DNA from: Sphingobacterium faecium
Lineage (GTDB): Bacteria; Bacteroidota; Bacteroidia; Sphingobacteriales; Sphingobacteriaceae
Reading direction: 5' to 3'
Assembly (NCBI RefSeq): GCF_003054045.1
Contig: NZ_QBKH01000006.1
Coordinates: forward strand, 372,001-436,000
DNA length: 64,000 bases
Positions within the stretch are counted from its first letter, which is position 1; each line of letters starts with the position of its first letter. A model generated the notes under the pieces. That model worked only from the letters and a program-made list of their open reading frames with translations. It did no database searches and had not been told where the DNA came from. Shown here piece after piece: positions 7,133 to 14,761 of the stretch. Both the position numbers and the translations under genes were made by a program.

Positions 7133-7810
7133 ATGAAAAAATTATCAATCGTAGCAGTAGTGGCTTCTGTAATCTTAGCCTCATGTGGTGGTTCAAATGG
7201 CGACAAGGCACAAACGGGAACAGAGCAGCAAGTAGCTGAACAAAAGGGTGTAACTTTTACAGTTGATACAGCTGTAAGTACTATTAAATGGAAAGGATAT
7301 CACAAAGGTGGTTTTGATCCAAGATTTGGTACTTTAAAAAGTGAAGGTACTGTATCTCTTGAAGAGGGTACAATTACTGGTGGATCCTTTGTTATTGATA
7401 TGAATTCTGTGGTTACAGATAAAAGTTCTGTAGATCCTGCAAAATCAGGAGGAAAAACTTCTGCAGACTTAGATGGGCATTTGAAAACTGGTGATTTCTT
7501 TGAAGTAGAAAAATACCCTACAGCTAAATTTGAGATCACAAGTGTAACTGCATTTGACGCATCTAAAGACAAAAGTGTAATTGCTGATGCTACAAATATC
7601 ATTAGCGGAAATTTAACAATTAAAGATAAAACTGTAAATGTTACTTTTCCTGCAAAAGTAAACGTAACGGATAATGAAGTGGGTGTTCAATCTAAATTTA
7701 CCATCAACAGACAAGATTGGGGCTTAGCTTATGGAACTGAAGGTGATCCGAAAGATTGGATGATTTCTCAAGAAGTAGATATGGAATTGAATATCACTGC
7801 AAAAAAATAA
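7133..7810 (+). CDS. YceI family lipoprotein
   Basis: A 225-residue protein with lipobox Leu-Ala-Ser-Cys (Cys18), then a Gly/Ser/Gln linker and a YceI domain from about residue 38 to the end. The domain shows Trp-Lys-Gly-Tyr-His, Gly-His-Leu-Lys-Thr-Gly-Asp-Phe-Phe-Glu, Tyr-Pro-Thr-Ala-Lys-Phe and Asn-Arg-Gln-Asp-Trp-Gly-Leu, all typical. YceI proteins are lipocalin-like barrels that bind polyisoprenoid lipids; several are stress-induced. The divergent HxlR gene and the half-site cluster suggest it is induced by a redox or electrophile signal (inferred). A strong terminator follows. Confidence 0.92.
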   Translation: MKKLSIVAVVASVILASCGGSNGDKAQTGTEQQVAEQKGVTFTVDTAVSTIKWKGYHKGGFDPRFGTLKSEGTVSLEEGTITGGSFVIDMNSVVTDKSSVDPAKSGGKTSADLDGHLKTGDFFEVEKYPTAKFEITSVTAFDASKDKSVIADATNIISGNLTIKDKTVNVTFPAKVNVTDNEVGVQSKFTINRQDWGLAYGTEGDPKDWMISQEVDMELNITAKK

Positions 7811-7816
7811 GCAGTT

Positions 7817-7852
7817 AAAAAACACGCTTTAAATAATTAAAGCGTGTTTTTT
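7817..7852 (+). terminator. Terminator after the YceI gene
   Basis: ACACGCTTTAA pairs with TTAAAGCGTGT, flanked by A6 and T6 runs, seven bases after the stop. It can work in both directions and so may also serve the convergent MFS gene. Confidence 0.85.
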
Positions 7853-7913
7853 AATTATTGGATATAATCTAAATCTGATCACCAACAAGATTTATCAGTA
7901 TACTATTTGCTGA

Positions 7914-9329
7914 TTATTTGACGTCTAATTTTGTCTTTTTATTGGGCAATAATATAGTAAAAATTGCTACTCCTGTTAATAATACAATAGAAATAAGAGT
8001 CGAAAAGCCATAAGCATGAGTTAGATTTTTCATTTGTAAGAATGTTTCTTTTTGGTCATGTAAATATATACCTAACACTAACGCAATGCCTAAGCAAATA
8101 GCAATTTGTTGTATGGTCAGATAAATACCAGAACCTATCCCAGTAAGATCTGTATTTAAATCCTTTAAAGCGATGGTCATTAAAGAAGGCAGTACAGTTC
8201 CGCAACCTAAGCCGTAAAAGAACAATATTCCATGGAGTTGTTGAATAGGAACCCTGCTTTGATTGTAAATGAAAAGATGTGCTATTAATCCAATTACCAT
8301 CATGGTTAATCCGATAAGGATGATCTTTTTGCCATTTTTTTGAATAAAACGACTTACTATCACACTGGCAATAACATATCCTACTCCTTGATATACAAAT
8401 GCAATACCTGTCATGGTAGGTGTAAAGTGCTTATAGACCTGTAAATAATTAGAATTTATAATGAAATAAGCATCTTGTACCATGTAATAAGCTAATGCGG
8501 CACCTAAGCCTAAATTAAAAATTTTATTGTTAAAAAGCGAGAAATTAATTAGGGTATCATGACCAAGATCGTATTGATTTTTCTGTTGTTTCAGAAAATA
8601 TAGGATGAAGAGTATAGAAGTGCCTAATAAGATAATAATCCATATTGGCCAATGTAACTCAGGTCCTAATATCAAAGGACAGATTAAACAAATGAGTACT
8701 CCAAACAATTGAAACATGGATATCAAGTTGATGTGTAAGGTTGGTTGTGCTTGGATGGTGGGAATGGTTAAATAGGCCATAAAAAAAGCAAAAATACCAA
8801 TAGGAATATTGATGAGAAATATTAATCGCCAGCTTTCATCGATCCAGGTCTGATCTGGAAGGATACCTCCCAGCAGTTGACCTAAGATAGATGCTACTCC
8901 AGCAATGCTACCATAAATGCCTAGTGCCAATGAACGTTTTTCTTGTTCTTTAAATAAGAAGGTTAACAATGCGATGCCTTGTGGCACCATAAGACCTGAA
9001 CTTATACCTTGTAAAAGTCTCCCAAATAGTAATAGATATACTGTGTTTGATAGCGCACAGATGAGGGATGAAGTCGTAAAACCAAGCATACCGATGAGAT
9101 ATATTTTTTTTCTACCATAGTAATGACCTGCATTTCCAGAACAAATTAATAAACTTGCATAGCCAATTACATATAGAATAATGATCCATTGGGTTTCACT
9201 TGTAGTAAGTTGCAGTGTCTCTTGTATAGAGGGTAGGGAAACATTGATGATAAATAAGTCGATAACGAATAAAAATATCCCTGTAGAGAGGATGGATATT
9301 TTAAGTATATCTCTGATCTGAAGCTGCAT
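7914..9329 (-). CDS. MFS drug exporter, DHA2 (EmrB/QacA) type
   Basis: About 471 residues with 13-14 hydrophobic segments, the size and layout of 14-helix DHA2 proton antiporters. Family motifs visible are Gly-Arg-Lys-Lys in the loop after helix 2 and Leu-Leu-Gly-Gly-Ile-Leu-Pro following helix 5. Substrate is unknown; multidrug export is the usual role. I chose the ATG at 9329; a TTG 27 bases upstream is in frame but less likely. It is divergent from a second HxlR gene, a common pairing of exporter and regulator. Confidence 0.88.
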   Translation of the reverse strand: MQLQIRDILKISILSTGIFLFVIDLFIINVSLPSIQETLQLTTSETQWIIILYVIGYASLLICSGNAGHYYGRKKIYLIGMLGFTTSSLICALSNTVYLLLFGRLLQGISSGLMVPQGIALLTFLFKEQEKRSLALGIYGSIAGVASILGQLLGGILPDQTWIDESWRLIFLINIPIGIFAFFMAYLTIPTIQAQPTLHINLISMFQLFGVLICLICPLILGPELHWPIWIIILLGTSILFILYFLKQQKNQYDLGHDTLINFSLFNNKIFNLGLGAALAYYMVQDAYFIINSNYLQVYKHFTPTMTGIAFVYQGVGYVIASVIVSRFIQKNGKKIILIGLTMMVIGLIAHLFIYNQSRVPIQQLHGILFFYGLGCGTVLPSLMTIALKDLNTDLTGIGSGIYLTIQQIAICLGIALVLGIYLHDQKETFLQMKNLTHAYGFSTLISIVLLTGVAIFTILLPNKKTKLDVK

Positions 9330-9400
9330 ATTAAAAGTTTTTGTTAATTTTATCAAGCAAATTTAAGGGTGTTACTTTTCGTTATCAAGTAGTTATAATA

Positions 9401-9441
9401 AGTATACCAAGTATAGTTTTATGTACTCATACTCAGTATAA
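9401..9441. promoter_or_regulatory. Clustered AGTAT/ATACT half-sites, candidate HxlR operator
   Basis: AGTAT occurs at 9401-9405, 9410-9414 and 9435-9439 and ATACT at 9429-9433, the last two forming the palindrome ATACTcAGTAT eight bases before the regulator start. All lie in the 119-base space between the exporter and the divergent HxlR gene. Autoregulation and control of the exporter are inferred. Confidence 0.45.
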
Positions 9442-9448
9442 GACAATT

Positions 9449-9787
9449 ATGGAAGAAAAAAATATAAAAAATTTTGGGAGTTGTTGCGATGTCAACGGTA
9501 TCTTTAAAATTATAGGTGGAAAATGGAAAGTTTTGCTTATTAAGTCTATTGCGCAACAATGTCCAAAAAGATTTGGTGAGTTGAAAAGGGAAATGGAAGA
9601 TATTGCGCAGACGACGTTGACCATGCAATTGCGAGAACTGGAAAGGGATGGTATTATTTGTCGCAAAGTTTATCCGGAATCGCCCCCTCGGGTTGAATAT
9701 AAATTAAGTGATATGGGGAAAACATTATTGCCAGTTATTGAGATGTTGGACCAATGGTGGGTGGAATACAAAGAAATACAGCCTTAA
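9449..9787 (+). CDS. HxlR family transcriptional regulator
   Basis: With the ATG at 9449 this is a 112-residue HxlR protein. It shows Ile-Ile-Gly-Gly-Lys-Trp-Lys-Val-Leu-Leu-Ile at about 19-29, Arg-Phe-Gly-Glu-Leu-Lys-Arg-Glu-Met, Thr-Leu-Thr-Met-Gln-Leu-Arg-Glu-Leu-Glu-Arg-Asp-Gly, and the wing Arg-Val-Glu-Tyr-Lys-Leu-Ser. Adjacent cysteines at 12-13 lie where redox-sensing members (YodB/HypR type) carry their sensor cysteine. The frame opens 108 bases upstream, but the extra residues do not resemble the family. Likely regulator of the divergent MFS gene. Confidence 0.9.
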   Translation: MEEKNIKNFGSCCDVNGIFKIIGGKWKVLLIKSIAQQCPKRFGELKREMEDIAQTTLTMQLRELERDGIICRKVYPESPPRVEYKLSDMGKTLLPVIEMLDQWWVEYKEIQP

Positions 9788-9909
9788 ACCAGGAATGTCA
9801 TTTAAGATGATGCTATCTGATTGGAGTGATCGGAAATATAATAGTTATACACGTGTCTTAATCCTTTTCCATTTATTCTTGTCAAAAGAGCATAATCTAA
9901 ATTATTATT

Positions 9910-10977
9910 ATGTTGAAGAAATCATATTTAATCGCCATATTCTTGTTTTGCTTTAGTTTGGCTTATAGTCAAAATAGAATAGGCAGTGGGGGAAATGTGA
10001 CCATTTTCTCTGACCGTGATCCATTTTATTTGTTTATCAATGGTATTCAATACAATAACCAACCTTCAAAACAGGTGCGTGTTGAACAATTGAAGGATCA
10101 TCTTTATGATCTTCAAGTTGAATTTGTCGGTAGAGTGAAATCTTCACTCTCGAGAAAAGGAGTTTCCATACTGAATGAAGATGGAGAATTTTTGGATTTA
10201 ACCTATCTAGCAAACAATATCAGAAGTAATCGCATGCGTAGCTTGACCCTATATGCCATGTTTCCTACAGATAATCATCTTCCTGATCCTAGAGCTGCTC
10301 AGGTATTTGCTTATGGAAGACCGAAGCAGATCGTTGATTCTGAATCGGAGTATGAATATGGTCATGAAACCTATTATGGGGATGAAATGACAGCATCCGA
10401 ATTTAATGCTTTTTTGAAAACGATTGATCAAGGTGGATTTGATAATGATAAGTTAAAAATCGCTAGTATGTCTACTTCGCAGGTTTCTTTCTCCCTGAAT
10501 CAGGTCAAAGACGTACTAAAAAGGTTTTCATGGGATGAGGGTAAGCTTGCTTTTGCAAAAATGGCATATGCAAATTGTCCTGAAAAAAGGAACTATATGT
10601 TGCTTACTGATCAGTTTTCTTTTGGCGACAGCAAGAATAAATTGTTGGATTTTATTAAAAATCAACCAATTGATAGTGAATATCTAGAAAGAATGAGTGA
10701 GGTTGAATTGAATAGTTTGATTAAATTGATGAGTCAAAGTGGTTTTGACGAGGATAAATTGAAAATACTGACAACTGTAAGTGGAAAGGTAGCATTTCCT
10801 GTAGCTTCTATTAGGAGAATTCTTAAAGAACTAAGTTGGGATCAAGGAAAATTGTCTGCGGCTCAAAAGCTATATCCAAATTGTCTCGATAAGCGTAATT
10901 ATGCAACCTTGTTAGATGAGTTTACTTTCCTGGATTATAAAAATAAATTTACTGCTTTTGTTAGAAATCAGAAATAG
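9910..10977 (+). CDS. DUF4476 protein with two tandem DUF4476 domains
   Basis: A 355-residue exported protein with a signal peptide ending Leu-Ala-Tyr-Ser (about residue 20). Residues 28-120 form a beta-rich region (Thr-Ile-Phe-Ser-Asp-Arg-Asp-Pro-Phe-Tyr-Leu-Phe-Ile-Asn-Gly). Two DUF4476 repeats follow at about 163-253 and 261-352. They share Phe-Asp-x-Asp-Lys-Leu-Lys, Ser-Trp-Asp-x-Gly-Lys-Leu, Asn-Cys-x-(Glu/Asp)-Lys-Arg-Asn-Tyr and Phe-x-Phe. DUF4476 is found in Bacteroidota periplasmic proteins, function unknown. The repeats differ substantially, so the duplication is not recent. Confidence 0.85.
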   Translation: MLKKSYLIAIFLFCFSLAYSQNRIGSGGNVTIFSDRDPFYLFINGIQYNNQPSKQVRVEQLKDHLYDLQVEFVGRVKSSLSRKGVSILNEDGEFLDLTYLANNIRSNRMRSLTLYAMFPTDNHLPDPRAAQVFAYGRPKQIVDSESEYEYGHETYYGDEMTASEFNAFLKTIDQGGFDNDKLKIASMSTSQVSFSLNQVKDVLKRFSWDEGKLAFAKMAYANCPEKRNYMLLTDQFSFGDSKNKLLDFIKNQPIDSEYLERMSEVELNSLIKLMSQSGFDEDKLKILTTVSGKVAFPVASIRRILKELSWDQGKLSAAQKLYPNCLDKRNYATLLDEFTFLDYKNKFTAFVRNQK

Positions 10978-10998
10978 GGTTTTAACTTATGTATAAGC

Positions 10999-11943
10999 TT
11001 ATTTTAGTTTGCTATTAAGCCAAAGGACAATCTCTTGGTAGACTTCATCCTTAATCGATTCGTTGAGGAGTTCATGACGCATCTTGGGATATAGGTGATA
11101 TTGAACATCCGTGTTTCCATGTGAAAGAAGGTCTTGTGCGGTTTTAATAACCCCATCTCCAAAATTACCGATTGGATCTTCTTCACCACTTTCTAATAGG
11201 AATGGGAGTGAAGTGGGTATATTATTTGTCCAGTTGGGACCGCTGCCCCGATTGGCTACATATATTGTGGCATAAAAAGCGTTGTTTGAAAATGGGATGC
11301 CACAGAGTGTATCTGCTATGAAATGATCCCGGTTTTCTTTGGCTAAACTGAGCCAGTTATTATTCTTTTGATTTGGTTCATCTTTGAATTTGATGTTGTT
11401 AAAAGCTCCGAATGAATAATTAATTAGATTGGACTTTCTTTTAGGAAGTATTTTATTTAAAAGTCCTAAAAGCCTTTCTGCTAAAATTGCAGATCTGTCC
11501 ATAGTGCCTGTTCCGATAAGAACAACGCCACAAAACAGATTTCCAATTTCTTGTAGGATACATCGTGTGATAAATGATCCCATGGAATGCCCTATAATAA
11601 AATGTGGCCTATCAGGATATTGGTTTGCGAGTAGTTGTGCCATCTCGATACCATCATCTACTAACCTTGCGCCAGGATTCTGTCTTTGAATATATCCTAG
11701 GGCATCTTTATTTTTTACAGAGCGTCCGTGACCTAGGTGATCGTATGTCATAACCAAAAAGCCTTTTGCAGCTATAAAGCGAGCGAAATCATCATATCGA
11801 CCACTATGCTCTTGCATACCATGTAGGATGAGTATCGTAGCTTTAGTATCTACTTCTGATGGGAAATAAAGGGTGTTAAAAATATCATGTTTACTTCCAT
11901 TGATGTCTGTAATCTCGTGAAAGCTGGATTCTGAATGGATCAT
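10999..11943 (-). CDS. Alpha/beta hydrolase, monoglyceride-lipase-like
   Basis: A 314-residue alpha/beta hydrolase of the Hydrolase_4/serine aminopeptidase S33 group. The oxyanion segment His-Gly-Met-Gln-Glu-His-Ser-Gly-Arg-Tyr is at 41-50, followed by Tyr-Asp-His-Leu-Gly-His-Gly-Arg-Ser. The nucleophile elbow is Gly-His-Ser-Met-Gly with Ser120. A Gly-Glu-Glu-Asp-Pro segment supplies the acid, and a C-terminal Met-Arg-His-Glu gives the catalytic His. The layout matches monoacylglycerol lipase or lysophospholipase proteins. No signal peptide is seen, so it is probably cytoplasmic. Exact substrate unknown. Confidence 0.88.
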   Translation of the reverse strand: MIHSESSFHEITDINGSKHDIFNTLYFPSEVDTKATILILHGMQEHSGRYDDFARFIAAKGFLVMTYDHLGHGRSVKNKDALGYIQRQNPGARLVDDGIEMAQLLANQYPDRPHFIIGHSMGSFITRCILQEIGNLFCGVVLIGTGTMDRSAILAERLLGLLNKILPKRKSNLINYSFGAFNNIKFKDEPNQKNNNWLSLAKENRDHFIADTLCGIPFSNNAFYATIYVANRGSGPNWTNNIPTSLPFLLESGEEDPIGNFGDGVIKTAQDLLSHGNTDVQYHLYPKMRHELLNESIKDEVYQEIVLWLNSKLK

Positions 11944-12095
11944 ATATTAAAATTCGTTTGGGTTATTCCTAAAATGAATTTTCTTTTTTAACATGCTGTA
12001 TTTTTTAACATAATATGTAAAGTCGCACATCCCGAGCTAAGATAAAATTTATTATTCATTTAATAGCTTAATATAGTTATATATCCATCAATCCA

Positions 12096-12132
12096 ATATC
12101 ACGTATTACCTGAATGAGGTAACACGTGATAT
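12096..12132. terminator. Long hairpin downstream of ku
   Basis: ATATCACGT and TTACCT pair with AGGTAA and ACGTGATAT around a five-base loop, with one A/C mismatch (15 pairs). It lies 21 bases past the ku stop. There is no U-run on the minus strand, so it may protect the 3' end or bind a protein rather than act as a classical terminator. Confidence 0.5.
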
Positions 12133-12153
12133 CGGAGGAGTATGATCTGCGAT

Positions 12154-12909
12154 TTAAGCTAAACTTGCTTTCAATTTTGCTAATAAGTCACTGGCTTTAG
12201 TGTTATCGACTTTTATTTTTCTGATCGATGCGCGTTTTCCTTTGTCTTTTTGTTGAATAATTTTGAGTAAATCTTGAGTATATTCATTTTTGTATTTACT
12301 AATATCAAAAGATTTGCTGTGTTGTTTGATGAGTTGAAGGGCCATATCCATTTCCTCTTTTTTAATTTTAATATTACCTGGCAACTTCAATTCATCGATG
12401 GCTCGAATTTCTTGTTCGTATCGTATTTTATTGAGCAATAAACTTCCTTTGTATGGCTTGATAATAGCCAAATGCTCAACATTACGCATAACAAATGAGC
12501 CCAATCCTGCCGTTTTACTTTTTTCTAATGCTTTTTCGAGCAATTGATAAGCTTTTTCTCCACCTTTTTGAGGTTCTAAATAATAAGGTGTATCAAAATA
12601 AATACTGTCAATTTCATTAAGCTGAACGAAAGCGTGAAGGTCAATGATCTTGCTTTTTTCAGGACTTGCTTCTTCAAAGTCTGCATCTTCTAGGATAACG
12701 TAATGATCTTTGAGGAAGTATCCTTTAACAATATTGTCCCAAATAACTTCTTTACCTGTTTTTTCATTGACTCTTTTGAACTTAATATTAGATTGATCTT
12801 TACGGTCAAGCATATCAAGATCTAAATTACTGCTTTCAGTTGCACTAAACAATTTCACTGGAATATTGACAAGTCCAAATCCGATAGCTCCGGTCCATAT
12901 AGCGCGCAT
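12154..12909 (-). CDS. ku: Ku protein, non-homologous end joining
   Basis: A 251-residue bacterial Ku homodimer subunit that binds DNA double-strand ends and recruits ligase LigD. It begins with the family hallmark Met-Arg-Ala-Ile-Trp-x-Gly-x-Ile-x-Phe-Gly-Leu-Val-Asn-Ile-Pro-Val. It continues with Val-Ile-Leu-Glu-Asp-Ala-Asp-Phe-Glu and Tyr-Tyr-Leu-Glu-Pro-Gln-Lys-Gly-Gly. It has a lysine-rich C-terminal tail (Lys-Gly-Lys-Arg-Ala-Ser-Ile-Arg-Lys) of the sort that helps bacterial Ku thread along DNA. No LigD gene lies in this window. A 63-residue gene of unknown function lies 60 bases upstream on the same strand. Confidence 0.97.
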   Translation of the reverse strand: MRAIWTGAIGFGLVNIPVKLFSATESSNLDLDMLDRKDQSNIKFKRVNEKTGKEVIWDNIVKGYFLKDHYVILEDADFEEASPEKSKIIDLHAFVQLNEIDSIYFDTPYYLEPQKGGEKAYQLLEKALEKSKTAGLGSFVMRNVEHLAIIKPYKGSLLLNKIRYEQEIRAIDELKLPGNIKIKKEEMDMALQLIKQHSKSFDISKYKNEYTQDLLKIIQQKDKGKRASIRKIKVDNTKASDLLAKLKASLA

Positions 12910-12969
12910 ATATAATGTGTTTTACTGTTTCGTAATAAAAAATGTATTTTTATTTTATTATTAACGACG

Positions 12970-13161
12970 TTACATGGAGCAGGTCTGTTTTAATTTTCTA
13001 AGAACTTCGTCGATGTACTCTGGAAATTGTGTTAAAGCCTCTCTTAAATGTCTCTCTCCTTCAATGAAGCCTTCTGTTCTCGCAATTTCCAAGGCGGAAA
13101 GATATACTTTTTCAAGATAACCATCTGGCATTTGAGCAGAATCTAAATCAGTGTTGTTCAT
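12970..13161 (-). CDS. Hypothetical 63-residue protein upstream of ku
   Basis: A soluble, acidic, helix-rich small protein: Leu-Glu-Lys-Val-Tyr-Leu-Ser-Ala-Leu-Glu-Ile-Ala-Arg-Thr-Glu-Gly and Phe-Pro-Glu-Tyr-Ile-Asp-Glu-Val-Leu. I do not recognise a family. It starts at ATG, is on the same strand as ku with a 60-base gap, and could share its transcript. The sequence has natural amino-acid composition and is probably real. Confidence 0.55.
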   Translation of the reverse strand: MNNTDLDSAQMPDGYLEKVYLSALEIARTEGFIEGERHLREALTQFPEYIDEVLRKLKQTCSM

Positions 13162-13682
13162 AGCTTTAAAATTTAAATGTTGTGTGTATTATTGTTTACT
13201 GATAAACTGTGGTTATAAAAGAATTAGACAGTTTGTTTAATATAACATATTGATAGGTAAATAGTTTTAAGAAAGGTGAATCTTGTTGTGATGCATTTCA
13301 TTTGCAAGAATATCCATGTGTTATTATAGGCATTGATGCACTATCGCTGTATATCTTTTATCGATGTTTTTGTATACTAATGATCTGTATTGGAAATGCT
13401 TTCTTCACCTATCGCCGAAATGAAAATATCAGGAGCGGGTTATCTTTGTATTTCCTGTTAATTTTTTTTATTTCATTATTAAATAAAAAAAATTAACATA
13501 TTTATGTAGTCAGTAAAAATCATATTTTATGAGCGAGTTATTTAAAAATAATCTTGGTATAAGATCTTTTTGTTGCTACATACTAGTGAGTGCTCATGCT
13601 TTTGGCGTTAGTATTTTTTTATACCATGTTCTGATCATATTATCACATATAATTTTAGCAAAATCCCTTATTTTTTGTTATT

Positions 13683-13808
13683 ATGATAACGGCCAAGGCA
13701 GCTATCTTAATCACACTATTGATGTTATTGTGTTCCTATATCCTTAAACATATTCAAAAAAATATTTTAGATAATTATAGGAATAAGCGTTTTGAAAAAT
13801 TAATTTAA
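13683..13808 (+). CDS. Possible 41-residue membrane peptide
   Basis: ATG to TAA, 41 residues: an N-terminal Met-Ile-Thr-Ala-Lys, a hydrophobic stretch AAILITLLMLLCSYIL, then a polar, basic tail (Lys-His-Ile-Gln-Lys-Asn, Tyr-Arg-Asn-Lys-Arg). The layout suits a single-helix membrane peptide with positive inside tail. There is no homologue to lean on, no clear promoter, and another frame overlaps it. It is convergent with the small gene at 13921-14055. Confidence 0.25.
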   Translation: MITAKAAILITLLMLLCSYILKHIQKNILDNYRNKRFEKLI

Positions 13809-13920
13809 AAATTTTCATCTATTTTTAACCATTCATATGCAAACTTTGGAGTGATGCACTATTCATGATTATTATCCTGATGAATCTGGATGAATGAAAA
13901 GGATTAAAGTGTAATAATGG

Positions 13921-14055
13921 TTATATGTTGAAATTACAAGATTTAGCAGCGAAAAAAAATACAGCTAACCAAATGAGCCCTTTAATTAGGAAAAAAAGAA
14001 ATGCACCTATTCCTACATTTTTAAGCCATTGTCTATTTTTATCTTTTTTTTGCAT
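13921..14055 (-). CDS. Small single-helix membrane protein, 44 residues
   Basis: ATG to TAA on the minus strand. A basic head (Met-Gln-Lys-Lys-Asp-Lys-Asn-Arg-Gln-Trp-Leu-Lys) is followed by a long hydrophobic segment with NVGIGAFLFFLIKGLIWLAV and a short tail. The pattern Trp-Leu-Lys-x-(Val/Leu)-Gly-x-x-x-Phe-Leu-Phe-Phe-Leu-Ile-Lys-Gly-Leu-x-Trp-Leu is one I have seen in short Bacteroidota proteins, sometimes mislabelled alanyl-tRNA synthetase. Function unknown. It is too short for most gene callers. Confidence 0.6.
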   Translation of the reverse strand: MQKKDKNRQWLKNVGIGAFLFFLIKGLIWLAVFFFAAKSCNFNI

Positions 14056-14221
14056 GAAGGATTTATATGTAATATGTAATTTTGATCTGATTATATCTAA
14101 GTTATTTAATTTTATTGGATCTTAAAAACACTTTTTTGAGAAATCGATTGGCTTTTCTTATATGGTAAAATTAGTATGATGTAGATGTTCGAGCATATGA
14201 GGGAAATTACTGAAATTTATA

Positions 14222-14237
14222 GGTTGGTTTACCAACC
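14222..14237. promoter_or_regulatory. Palindrome GGTTGGT-TT-ACCAACC
   Basis: Perfect seven-base arms around a TT centre, GC-rich against very AT-rich surroundings, 167 bases upstream of the minus-strand small gene and 524 bases before the GH130 gene. It looks like a dimeric repressor site, but no adjacent promoter or regulator is identifiable. Confidence 0.35.
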
Positions 14238-14761
14238 ATGACTATTCTCTTTTTCGAAGGGGTAGTTTTAAAATGAGTCTTTATTTAAATTGATTGAAAT
14301 CTGATATCAGTTTATTTAGTATAGGCATTTTTATAAGAAATACTCTGTTGAGTAATGCATAATTAGTGTACCAATTGATCTGAAGTTTTTTAAATAGTAA
14401 TTTTTATGTGATTTAAACTTTATTTAAGTGTGGATATTCTGAACAAAATTTGTATAAAATAGCCTCTATAGAATCAAATTCCATTTACCAATTTGTTGTA
14501 TCAATTTTGTTATCAAAAAAATGGCAAATTTTGTTATTTTTATCAGGCATTAATATGAATTGCTGATGTATATCAAAATGGTTATGAACAACTTTTGAAT
14601 TATTTACCATCTACTAAAGGGTAATCGCTGTTCTATTGAGAGGTACTACTAAATTGGTTTCAGAAAACGGATTGTTTAAAATATGCTAAAATTTTATAAC
14701 AATGTGATCATTGATGCGTTTTAAAGAAGAAATTGATTAGTCATATTTATATTCGTTTTTT

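Larger units (their letters stand above)
13162..14761. other. Gene-poor 1.6-kb region
   Basis: A very AT-rich stretch between the small ku-linked gene and the GH130 gene. On close reading it holds one good small membrane-protein gene (13921-14055, minus), one weaker candidate (13683-13808, plus) and a palindrome at 14222-14237. Frames at 13302-13496 and 13529-13747 have poor composition and no sensible start context. A decayed gene cannot be excluded. Confidence 0.5.

Noticed and set aside
9341..9448. N-terminal extension of the second HxlR protein
   Set aside because: The 36 extra residues do not resemble the family and cover the operator-like repeats; the ATG at 9449 gives a standard HxlR.
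13302..13496. 64-residue frame starting at TTG
   Set aside because: Weak start, Cys/Phe/Ile-rich composition and no supporting context; probably chance in AT-rich DNA.
13529..13747. 72-residue plus-strand frame
   Set aside because: Odd composition (Cys- and aromatic-rich), no promoter, no recognisable family, and it overlaps a better 41-residue candidate.
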